Assembly (NCBI GenBank): GCA_017545535.1
Contig: JAFWMS010000028.1
Location: forward strand, 62,001-126,000
DNA: 64,000 nucleotides
Direction: 5' to 3'
Origin: Clostridia bacterium
GTDB lineage: Bacteria; Bacillota; Clostridia; Christensenellales; CAG-138
A program made the translations under genes and the position numbers. Under the pieces are notes generated by a model. The model saw only the letters and a program-made list of their open reading frames with translations, was not told where the DNA came from and did not search any database. Position 1 is the stretch's first letter. The number at the start of each line of letters is the position of its first letter. Below are positions 14,211 through 21,371 of the stretch, piece after piece.

Positions 14211-16154
14211 ATGAATTTGATCGTAAGAGAAGAATATCTGGCCGCTCTCAAGGAGGGCCAGCGGGAATACAAGGAACTGACGGCGGCGGGCAAGACCCCC
14301 TACCCGGCGGTGCTGGATGAGCTGCTGCCGAACCTGGGCGGCATGACCGTTCAGGAGCTGCCCTGCCAGGAGATCCCCGTGGACCGCATCGTGGGTACCC
14401 GGACCGCGGGCCGGATCTCCGCCCTGTCGGCGGGATTTTTGCCCCTGCTGAGCGAGGAGACCGAGTTCGCCATGAAATGGATGGCTCTGTGCGAAGCGCA
14501 CCTTTCCGACACCGGCATCCGGGACGCCATCGCCTGCTACGAGTACCTGGGCAGCTTCTACGTCCAGGAGGGAAACAAGCGGGTCAGCGTCCTCAAGCAC
14601 TTCGGGAACACCCGTATCCTCAGCGAGATCCGCCGGGTCATGCCGGAAAAGAGCGACGAGCCCCGCATCCGCGCCTACTATGAGTTCGTGGACTTCCACC
14701 GGGCCACCGGCTCCTACGACATCCAGTTTTCGAAGCCCGGCGAGTACGCCAAGCTCCTGGCCGCCCTGGAAAAAAAGCCGGGGGATATCTGGCCCGAGGA
14801 GGAGCGCCGCCGGTTCGCTTCCCGCTATCACTATTTTCGGGAGGCGTTCATGGCCCTGGGCGGGCAGAAAAAGGATCTTCGGCCCGAGGACGCGCTGCTT
14901 CTCTGGCTTCGGGTCTACCCCTACGAACAGCTGGGGTCCATGACCAAAAAGGAGCTGAAGGACTCCCTCTTGGGCCTGTGGCAGGACGTGCAGGTGACCG
15001 CGGCGGAGGCGGAGACCATCGCCCTCAGGACCGCGCCCCCGGAAGCGGAGGAGAAGAGCCTGCTCACCAAGCTGGTCTCCCCCGCCCCCAAGCGGCTGAA
15101 CGTGGGGATGATCTACCAGCAGGACGAAGAGATCAGCACCTGGACCCGGGGCCACGCCGAGGGCGCCGCCCATCTGGCGGAGGCTCTGGGCGAGCAGGTC
15201 ACGGTCCGGGAGTACCGCCACGCCGACACGCCGGAGCTGGCTGAAAGCCTCCTCGATCAGGCGGTGGAGGAGGGGGCGGAGCTCGTCTTCACCACCACGC
15301 CGCCGCTGCTCGGGCCCACGCTGAAGGCCGCCGTGAAGTGGCCCAAGGTCCGCTTCCTCAACTGCTCCGCCGGGACCAACCTCTCCAGCGTCCGCAGCTA
15401 CTATTGCCGTATCTACGAGGGCAAGTTCATCACCGGCCTCATCGCCGGCGCCATGGCCAAGAACGATCTCATCGGCTACGTGGCCTCTTACCCCATTTTG
15501 GGGGTGCCCGCCTCCATCAACGCCTTCAGTCTGGGCGCCCGAATGACCAACCCCCGGGCCCGGATCCTGCTGGAGTGGAGCTGTATGGAGGGGAACGCGG
15601 TGCAAAAGCTCATCGACCGGGGCGCCCGGGTCATCTCCAACCGGGACGTGCCCGTGCCCAACGCCCACTACATGGGCCTCGGCGAATACGGCACCTATCT
15701 CATCGACGCGGCGGGGCGGCTCTCGCCCCTGGCCTCCCCCTGCTGGATGTGGGGCAAGCTCTACGAGAACCTGGTCCGGGCGGTCCTCTCCGGCAGCTAC
15801 GACCAGAAGAAGGCGCCCGAGGCCATCAACTACTGGTGGGGCATGGACAGCGGGGTCATCGATGTGCAGATGACGGAGCTGGTCCCCGAGGGCATCCGCA
15901 CCCTGGCCGCCTCTCTGATGGACCAGATCAAGGCGGGAACCCTCCTCCCCTTCCGGCGGGAGCTGATCGACCAGGACGGAACGGTGAAAAACGACGGGAG
16001 CCGGGATCTTACGTCCCTGGAGCTGCTGACCATGGACTACCTGTCCGACGCCGTGGAGGGCGCCATCCCCGCCTACGGGGAGCTGCTGCCCATGTCTCGG
16101 GGCCTGGTGCGGGAGTTGGGCCTGCATCGGGAAGATCTGCCGGTGGAGAAGTAA
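14211..16154 (+). CDS. Cytosolic BMP-fold substrate-binding protein with N-terminal ParB-like domain
   Basis: This 647-residue protein has no signal peptide or lipobox. Residues about 310-600 match the BMP/PnrA family of purine-nucleoside-binding proteins: LNVGMIYQ, the ELVFTTTPPLL segment, YYCRIYEGKFITGLIAGAMAK, IGYVASYPI and YWWGMDSGVID. BMP proteins are normally lipoproteins of ABC importers. Residues about 50-135 resemble a ParB/sulfiredoxin-type domain: EIPVDRIVGTRTAGR, then YVQEGNKRVSVLKHFG (Gly121-Asn-Lys-Arg), which parallels the ParB nucleotide-binding loop. A small-molecule sensor fused to a nucleotide-binding or DNA-binding-like module suggests intracellular sensing, which is inference. 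The phosphoesterase gene follows after 4 bp. Confidence 0.75.
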   Translation: MNLIVREEYLAALKEGQREYKELTAAGKTPYPAVLDELLPNLGGMTVQELPCQEIPVDRIVGTRTAGRISALSAGFLPLLSEETEFAMKWMALCEAHLSDTGIRDAIACYEYLGSFYVQEGNKRVSVLKHFGNTRILSEIRRVMPEKSDEPRIRAYYEFVDFHRATGSYDIQFSKPGEYAKLLAALEKKPGDIWPEEERRRFASRYHYFREAFMALGGQKKDLRPEDALLLWLRVYPYEQLGSMTKKELKDSLLGLWQDVQVTAAEAETIALRTAPPEAEEKSLLTKLVSPAPKRLNVGMIYQQDEEISTWTRGHAEGAAHLAEALGEQVTVREYRHADTPELAESLLDQAVEEGAELVFTTTPPLLGPTLKAAVKWPKVRFLNCSAGTNLSSVRSYYCRIYEGKFITGLIAGAMAKNDLIGYVASYPILGVPASINAFSLGARMTNPRARILLEWSCMEGNAVQKLIDRGARVISNRDVPVPNAHYMGLGEYGTYLIDAAGRLSPLASPCWMWGKLYENLVRAVLSGSYDQKKAPEAINYWWGMDSGVIDVQMTELVPEGIRTLAASLMDQIKAGTLLPFRRELIDQDGTVKNDGSRDLTSLELLTMDYLSDAVEGAIPAYGELLPMSRGLVRELGLHREDLPVEK

Positions 16155-16158
16155 CGCG

Positions 16159-16833
16159 ATGCGCATGTTAGCCGTGGCCGACGAAGAGAGCCCCGCCCTC
16201 TGGGACCATTACCAGGAGGGGCGGCTGGACGGGTACGACCTGATCCTCTCCTGCGGGGATCTGAAGGCGGAGTACCTCTCCTTCCTCGTGACCATGGGCC
16301 GGGCGCCGCTCCTCTACGTCCACGGGAACCACGACGAGGGGTACGCCGTCCGGCCGCCGGAAGGCTGCGACTGCATCGACGATCAGCTGGTGGTCTACCG
16401 GGGGGTGCGCATCCTGGGCTTGGGCGGGTGCCTGCGGTATCGGCCCGAATCCCCCTTTCAGTATTCGGAGCGGGAGATGAGCAGGCGGATCCGGCGGCTG
16501 CGCTTCGCTTTGTGGAAGAGCGGCGGTGTGGACGTCGTCGTGACCCACGCGCCGCCCCTGGGCCTTGGGGACGGGGAGGATCTGCCCCACCGTGGGTTTG
16601 CAGCCCTCAAGGGGCTGCTGGACCGGTATAGGCCCATGTATCTCGTCCATGGGCACGTGCATTTGCGGGGGTACCCCCTGCCCGCCCGGGAGATCGTCTA
16701 CGGCGACACCCGGATCGTCAACGCCGGGGAGCGGACCACCTTGGAGGTGCCGGACAGGCCCCACGACGAGGGCCGGCCCTACGAGCTCACCTACGTCACA
16801 CGCCACCGGGAGGCGCGGGATTGGGAGATATAG
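16159..16833 (+). CDS. Metallophosphoesterase (calcineurin-like)
   Basis: This 224-residue enzyme is from the calcineurin-like phosphoesterase superfamily. Metal-site motifs in order: ADEES near residue 8 (the usual DxH is DxE here), SCGDLK, YVHGNHDEG, THAPP and HGHVH. All other ligands are conserved, so it is probably active with two divalent metals. From memory, a Clostridia group of such enzymes starts with DIES, so the replaced histidine is likely a family trait, not a defect. The substrate (phosphodiester, cyclic nucleotide or protein) is unknown. It starts 4 bp after the BMP/ParB-like gene and is surely in the same operon; the pair may act on nucleotide-type signals. Repeat copy A follows its stop codon. 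Confidence 0.88.
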   Translation: MRMLAVADEESPALWDHYQEGRLDGYDLILSCGDLKAEYLSFLVTMGRAPLLYVHGNHDEGYAVRPPEGCDCIDDQLVVYRGVRILGLGGCLRYRPESPFQYSEREMSRRIRRLRFALWKSGGVDVVVTHAPPLGLGDGEDLPHRGFAALKGLLDRYRPMYLVHGHVHLRGYPLPAREIVYGDTRIVNAGERTTLEVPDRPHDEGRPYELTYVTRHREARDWEI

Positions 16834-16837
16834 TTTT

Positions 16838-16986
16838 TTCTTTTTTGTCCCTTTTCTTGAAAGAAAAGGGACAAAAAAGAACTTCACTGAAACAAAAAAG
16901 CTTAAGCGAGTATCCATCAATACCCCCTTAAGCTTTTCTTTTTGCGCCGCTTTTTCTTTTCACCTGAAAAGAAAAAGCGGCAAAAA
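16838..16986. repeat. Structured intergenic repeat, copy A
   Basis: Three stem-loops in about 150 bases: a perfect 21-bp hairpin (16838-16858 with 16861-16881), a central inverted repeat around CTTAAG (AAAAGCTTAAG 16896-16906 with CTTAAGCTTTT 16927-16937), and a perfect 16-bp hairpin starting GCCGCTTTTT (16946-16961 with 16966-16981). It separates two convergent genes and probably terminates both. Related copies lie at 28213, 43657 and 47257. Relative to the last two, this copy is inverted. Confidence 0.85.
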
Positions 16987-16992
16987 ACAAAT

Positions 16993-19900
16993 TTACGCTC
17001 TCTTATCCCGCCGTAACAGATCGTACAGCACGGGCACGATGAACACGGTCATGAGCGTGGCGTAGGTGAGCCCGCCGATGCAGACGATGGCCACGGGCTG
17101 GATGATCTCCGCGCCGGTGCCCATGCTGACGGCCAGGGGCAGCAGCCCCAGGATCGTGGTCAGGGCGGTCATGAGCACGGGCCGGATCCGCATGGTGGCC
17201 GCCTTCACGATGGCCTCCCGCTTGGGGAGCCCCTCCTCCCGGAGCCGGTTGGCGCAATCCACCAGCACGATGCCGTTGTTCACCACGATGCCCACCAGCA
17301 TGATCATGCCCACCATGGCCACGATACTCATATGGAACCCGGTGACCAAAAGACCGATGAACCCGCCCGCGAAGGAAAGAGGCACGGTCAAAATCACGAT
17401 GAAGGGCGACAGCAGGGACTGGAACTGGGCCACCATGATGAGATAGATGATGAGGATGCCCAGCAGCATCATGAAGAACAGATCCTTCATGGCGTCCATG
17501 ATGGTCTCGTTCTCCCCGGCGTACTCCACCTGGCACCCGGCAGGCAGCTCCACGTCCTCCAGCGCCCGCCGCGCCTGGTTGGAGACCAAGGTCACGTTAT
17601 ACCCGTCCGCCACGGTGGCGGAGACGGAGATGTACCGACGCTGCTCCAGCCGGTGGATGGAGGCCAGCGTCTCCGTCTCGGTGACGGTGACCAGCTCCCT
17701 AAGGGGCACCTCCTCCGTGGTCCCGTCCCGCAGGGTGGCGGTGACGGACATCTTCTCCAGCTTCTGCCGGTCCGTTTCCCCGTCGGCGGAGTGGATGGTG
17801 GCGGAAAGGGCGGTGGTGCTGGTGGCGACCTCCGTGGCGGTGACGCTGCTGGTCAGCTCCTGAACGATAGCCATATACACCTGGGCCGTGGTCAGATTGT
17901 GCTCGACGGCCTTCTCCTTATCCACGGTGATGTGCAGGGCGGGCGTGGTCTCCTCGGCGCCGCCGCTCACGTCCTTCAGCCCCTCCACCCCCTTGAGCCG
18001 TTCGGCCACCTTCGTGGCCGCGATCCGAAGATCGTCCAGATCGTTGGAATAGATGTTCATGGTGAAGCCGCCGCTTTGGAACATGGCCCCCATGCTCATG
18101 GTGGACATGCCGGCCACTTCGAAATCGACAAATTTCTTGAAGGGTTCCAGGACCGCCTTGATGTCCCGGGTGGCCTCGATGCTGCTGCGGCCGCTGCTTT
18201 CATCCACCAGGGCATAGATGGTGATCTGGTTGTTGCCGCTGCCGGAAGTGAGGCCGATGACATCGGTGATGCCGCCGCCGATCATGCCGCCTACGTCGGT
18301 GAGGTCCGGCACCTCCTCCATGGCGCAGAGCATCTCGTCCGCCAGGAAACAGCTGTCGGAGAAAGTGAACTCCTCGGGCACGTTCACCGTGACGCTGATC
18401 TGGGTGCCGCCGCTCTCGGGGAAGTACTCGAACCCCTGCTTCAGGGAGTACCAGGCGGACCCGCCCAGCAGCGCCAGCGCCAGCAGGAGCGACAGCCCCC
18501 GATGCCCGATGACGAACCGGACCGTCCACTCGAACCCCCCCATCAGCTTCCGGGCAACGGTGCTCATGGGCCTCACCTGCCGCCGCAGGAGCCCCTGGGC
18601 CATGGCCGGGATCACGGTGAGGGCCACGAGGAGGCTGGCCATGAGGGAATAGGTGATGGTGAGGATCATATCCGTGAACACCTGCCGGGTGAGCCCATGG
18701 ACGAACAGGATGGGCAAGAACACGCAGACGGTGGTCAGCGTGGAGGCGGTGATGGCCCCCATGACCTCCCGGGCCCCCTGGATGGCGGCCTCCCGGGCGT
18801 CCACTCCCTCGGCCCGGAGCCGATAGATGTTCTCGATGACCACGATGGAGTTGTCCACCAGCATGCCGATGCCGATGGCCAGGCCCGCCATGGAGATCAC
18901 GTTCATGGTCACCCCGGAGAAATACATGAGCACCAAAGCGAAGAGCACCGACACGGGGATGGAGATGCCCACGGCCAGGGTGGGCCGGATGTCCAGAAGG
19001 AACAGGAACAGGATCAGGATCGCCAGCGCCCCGCCCAACAGCAGGCTCTGGACCACGGCGGACATGGCCATGTGGATATAGTCCCCCTGGTCCATGAGGG
19101 CCACGAACTTCAACCCGGGATACTGGCTCTCCAGCTCCCGGAACCTTTCGCCGATGTTGTCCGCCACGGTGGCGGTGGCGTAGGCCGCCTGGCGGGTGAA
19201 GGTGAGCAGGACCCCGTTCTCCCCGTTGATGCGGGCGTAGGTGGTCTCGCTGTTGTCCACGATGCGCACGTCGGCTACGTCGCCCAGGCGCACCACGTCG
19301 ATGCCGTCCAGGCCCAGGGACAGGATGGCCATGTTCTCCAGGGCCTCTACCCCGTTCACCCTGTCGCCCACGTTCACGATCCAGCTCACGTCCCCGTCGG
19401 CCACGTATCCGGCGGGCATCTCGAAATTCTGCGCCTGGACCAGCTGAGCCACCAGCTCCTTGGTGAGGATGCCGTGCAGGTCCGCGGCCTCCTTGGCCGC
19501 CGCCAGCTGATCCCTGGCCTGCTGCAGGGCGTTGTCCAGCTCCTGCTGGCCGTTGTCCAGCTCCGCCTCACCGGCCTCGATCTGCTCCCTGCCGGCGTCG
19601 ATCTGCTTCTGGGCGCTGTATATTTGACCGCTGACCGCATCAGTCTGCTTATCCAGTTCGTTGTAGCCGCCCTCCACCTGAACGAGGCCCGCCCTGGCCG
19701 CCGCCAGGTTCTCGTCCAGGGCAGCCAACGCCTCATCCATCTGTCCCAGCTGCTCGATCAGTCCGGGGAGCTGTCCACGGGACAGGCCATTCTGCGCCAG
19801 CTGCTCGTCGATGGCGGCCAACCCCTGCTCCACGCCGGAAAGCTCCGCCTGAGGGATCGCCAAGGCCGCCGCCTTCTCCTCCTCGGTGAGATCCGCGTTG

Positions 19901-20862
19901 CCGTTGATTTCGGCGATGGTGGCTTCCAGCACCACACGGCTCCGCTCCAGCAACTCGATGGACTGCTGCAGCGCCTGCAGCATCCTGAGCCGGGCGGAGG
20001 CGTCCGGCATCTGCTCCACCAGAAGGGCCCGCTGCTCCTCCATCATGGCGATGGCTTGGGTCAGCTCCTCCTTGTTCTTGTCCAGCTCCGCCCGAGCCTC
20101 CGTCAAGCCCACTTTCGCCTGATATCTGCCATACGCGAGGGATTTCTCCCCCTTTTCCAGCTCCGCCCGGGCGTTCTCCAGCTCCGCCCGGCCCTCCACG
20201 ATCTTCTGCTGCCCCTCGTCGATCTTGTCGAAGGCCTCCTGAGCCGCGTCGTCGATGGAGCCGTAGATGGTCTCGTTCAGCCGGTCGATCTTCTCCTTGT
20301 TGAGCTCGATCTCGATCCGCTCCGCGACCAGGCCCGTGGCGTTCACGGAGGCCACGCCGTTGGTCCCCTCCAATGCGGGGATCAGGGTATCGCTGACGAA
20401 GCCGGAGAGCTGGACCGGGTCCATATCTTTATAATGGACCGCCGCCACCACCGTGGGGATCAGGTCCGTGGACAGCTCCAGGAGGGTGGTGGTGCCCACG
20501 GCCTCGGGCCAGTCCCCCTTGAGCTGGGTCACGGACTGCTGGATGTCCAGCATGGCCCGATCCACGTTCACCGTGTCCTCAAAGGTCAGGTAGACCACGG
20601 ACACGTTCTCCGAGGAGACGGAAGATACCTCCTTCAGATCGTCCAATGCCGCCAGGGACTGCTCCAGGGGCTTGGTGACGGTGGTCTCCACCTCCTCCGG
20701 GGCTGCGCCCACGTAGGGGGTGATGAGGACGATGTAGGGGAAGCTCATCTCCGGCAGCAGGTCGGGGGTCATGCGGGTCACAGAGACCGCGCCCAGGACC
20801 AGCACCAGTATGACGGCAACCAAAACGGTGAAGGGCTTTTTTACGCTGTATTTGGGGATCAT
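16993..20862 (-). CDS. RND family efflux pump permease with long coiled-coil insert
   Basis: This 1289-residue inner-membrane pump is of the AcrB/SwrC type. The N-terminus (MIPKYSVKKPFTVLVAV, then DLLPEMSFPYI and GAAPEEVE) and the central TM block (DIRPTLAVGISIPVSVLFALVLMY, GLAIGIGMLVDNSIVVIENIYR with the conserved proton-relay acidic residues) are canonical. The usual family length is about 1030-1070. The extra roughly 220-250 residues fall in the first extracytoplasmic domain (about residues 215-460) and are heptad-like, Glu/Gln/Leu-rich coiled coil (EGRAELENARAELEKGEKSL and so on). No membrane-fusion-protein gene is adjacent, so the insert may take over part of that role in a single-membrane cell, which is inference. 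The start has GGAG eight bases upstream. Confidence 0.9.
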   Translation of the reverse strand: MIPKYSVKKPFTVLVAVILVLVLGAVSVTRMTPDLLPEMSFPYIVLITPYVGAAPEEVETTVTKPLEQSLAALDDLKEVSSVSSENVSVVYLTFEDTVNVDRAMLDIQQSVTQLKGDWPEAVGTTTLLELSTDLIPTVVAAVHYKDMDPVQLSGFVSDTLIPALEGTNGVASVNATGLVAERIEIELNKEKIDRLNETIYGSIDDAAQEAFDKIDEGQQKIVEGRAELENARAELEKGEKSLAYGRYQAKVGLTEARAELDKNKEELTQAIAMMEEQRALLVEQMPDASARLRMLQALQQSIELLERSRVVLEATIAEINGNADLTEEEKAAALAIPQAELSGVEQGLAAIDEQLAQNGLSRGQLPGLIEQLGQMDEALAALDENLAAARAGLVQVEGGYNELDKQTDAVSGQIYSAQKQIDAGREQIEAGEAELDNGQQELDNALQQARDQLAAAKEAADLHGILTKELVAQLVQAQNFEMPAGYVADGDVSWIVNVGDRVNGVEALENMAILSLGLDGIDVVRLGDVADVRIVDNSETTYARINGENGVLLTFTRQAAYATATVADNIGERFRELESQYPGLKFVALMDQGDYIHMAMSAVVQSLLLGGALAILILFLFLLDIRPTLAVGISIPVSVLFALVLMYFSGVTMNVISMAGLAIGIGMLVDNSIVVIENIYRLRAEGVDAREAAIQGAREVMGAITASTLTTVCVFLPILFVHGLTRQVFTDMILTITYSLMASLLVALTVIPAMAQGLLRRQVRPMSTVARKLMGGFEWTVRFVIGHRGLSLLLALALLGGSAWYSLKQGFEYFPESGGTQISVTVNVPEEFTFSDSCFLADEMLCAMEEVPDLTDVGGMIGGGITDVIGLTSGSGNNQITIYALVDESSGRSSIEATRDIKAVLEPFKKFVDFEVAGMSTMSMGAMFQSGGFTMNIYSNDLDDLRIAATKVAERLKGVEGLKDVSGGAEETTPALHITVDKEKAVEHNLTTAQVYMAIVQELTSSVTATEVATSTTALSATIHSADGETDRQKLEKMSVTATLRDGTTEEVPLRELVTVTETETLASIHRLEQRRYISVSATVADGYNVTLVSNQARRALEDVELPAGCQVEYAGENETIMDAMKDLFFMMLLGILIIYLIMVAQFQSLLSPFIVILTVPLSFAGGFIGLLVTGFHMSIVAMVGMIMLVGIVVNNGIVLVDCANRLREEGLPKREAIVKAATMRIRPVLMTALTTILGLLPLAVSMGTGAEIIQPVAIVCIGGLTYATLMTVFIVPVLYDLLRRDKRA

Positions 20863-20978
20863 ATCCTGCTCCGAAATATATGATATGGTATTGTAGCAGA
20901 AACGGCCGAGGATATTGTGACAGGGGTGTGAAAATTATCCCCTGACAGAGGAATATTTCTCTCCAAAAAAGGGGCGGC

Positions 20979-21058
20979 CTTTTTTTCTCTCTCCCTCCCC
21001 CAGGGGAGAAAAAAAAGAGAGAGAGCATCCCCCCTTGGGGGGATATATGCTCTCTCTC
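20979..21058. repeat. Paired hairpins of the TTGTCN element, copy E
   Basis: Within the 508-base gap between the divergent RND and ABC genes, CTTTTTTTCTC (20979-20989) pairs with GAGAAAAAAAAG (21006-21017). GAGAGAGAGCAT (21017-21028) pairs with ATGCTCTCTCTC (21047-21058) around an inner CCCCCC-TT-GGGGGG stem. These immediately precede the hexanucleotide array. Confidence 0.75.
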
Positions 21059-21059
21059 A

Positions 21060-21161
21060 TTGTCCTTGTCCTTGTCATTGTCATTGTCTTTGTCGTTGTC
21101 ATTGTCTTTGTCGTTGTCATTGTCTTTGTCGTTGTCATTGTCTTTGTCGTTGTCCTTGCCT
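21060..21161 (+). repeat. TTGTCN hexanucleotide tandem array
   Basis: Fifteen consecutive TTGTCN units, closed by TTGCCT and a TTGTCC just before it, run without interruption. Inside, an 18-base unit (TTGTCA TTGTCT TTGTCG) is repeated four times perfectly (21078-21149). The array lies in a non-coding gap between divergent genes. A degenerate relative is at 40864-40940. Confidence 0.9.
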
Positions 21162-21167
21162 TAGTTC

Positions 21168-21208
21168 GTTTTGTTACCGTTTGTTACCGTTTGTTCCCGT
21201 TTGTTCCC
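21168..21208 (+). repeat. Ten-base tandem repeat GTTTGTTACC / GTTTGTTCCC
   Basis: Four units (one with an extra T) follow the hexanucleotide array: two ending ACC, two ending CCC. The rest of the gap to 21336 shows no gene. Confidence 0.8.
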
Positions 21209-21333
21209 TTTGGTCCGTTTTTCTCGAAACGATCCGCCCCGCGGGTTCGTTATACAGAGGGAACGCAAACAGCGGTTGAGGGACGGCAGGCGCTAATTCA
21301 ACCGCCCCGCGATGGCGCAACCGCCGGACAGCA

Positions 21334-21342
21334 TGCTATACT
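21334..21342 (+). promoter_or_regulatory. Extended -10 promoter of the ABC transporter
   Basis: TGCTATACT (21334-21342) is an extended -10 box without a good -35 box. The start point would be near 21349, 23 bases before the ATG. Confidence 0.45.
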
Positions 21343-21371
21343 GGGGCAACTTCGATCAAAGGAGGCATCCC

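Noticed and set aside
13908-16166. A 752-codon minus-strand frame opposite the BMP/ParB-like gene
   Set aside because: Composition is antisense-like and it would run through the promoter region; the plus-strand protein has family motifs.
16838-16986. Structured repeats as ends of an insertion sequence
   Set aside because: No transposase, no open frame inside any copy and no visible target-site duplication; non-autonomous spread remains possible.
17332-20883. A 1183-codon open frame on the plus strand opposite the RND gene
   Set aside because: Same antisense effect of third-position GC bias; no start signal, and it runs against an unmistakable pump.
21060-21161. Regular repeats considered as a CRISPR array
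   Set aside because: Units are six bases without unique spacers, and no cas genes are present; it is a simple tandem repeat.
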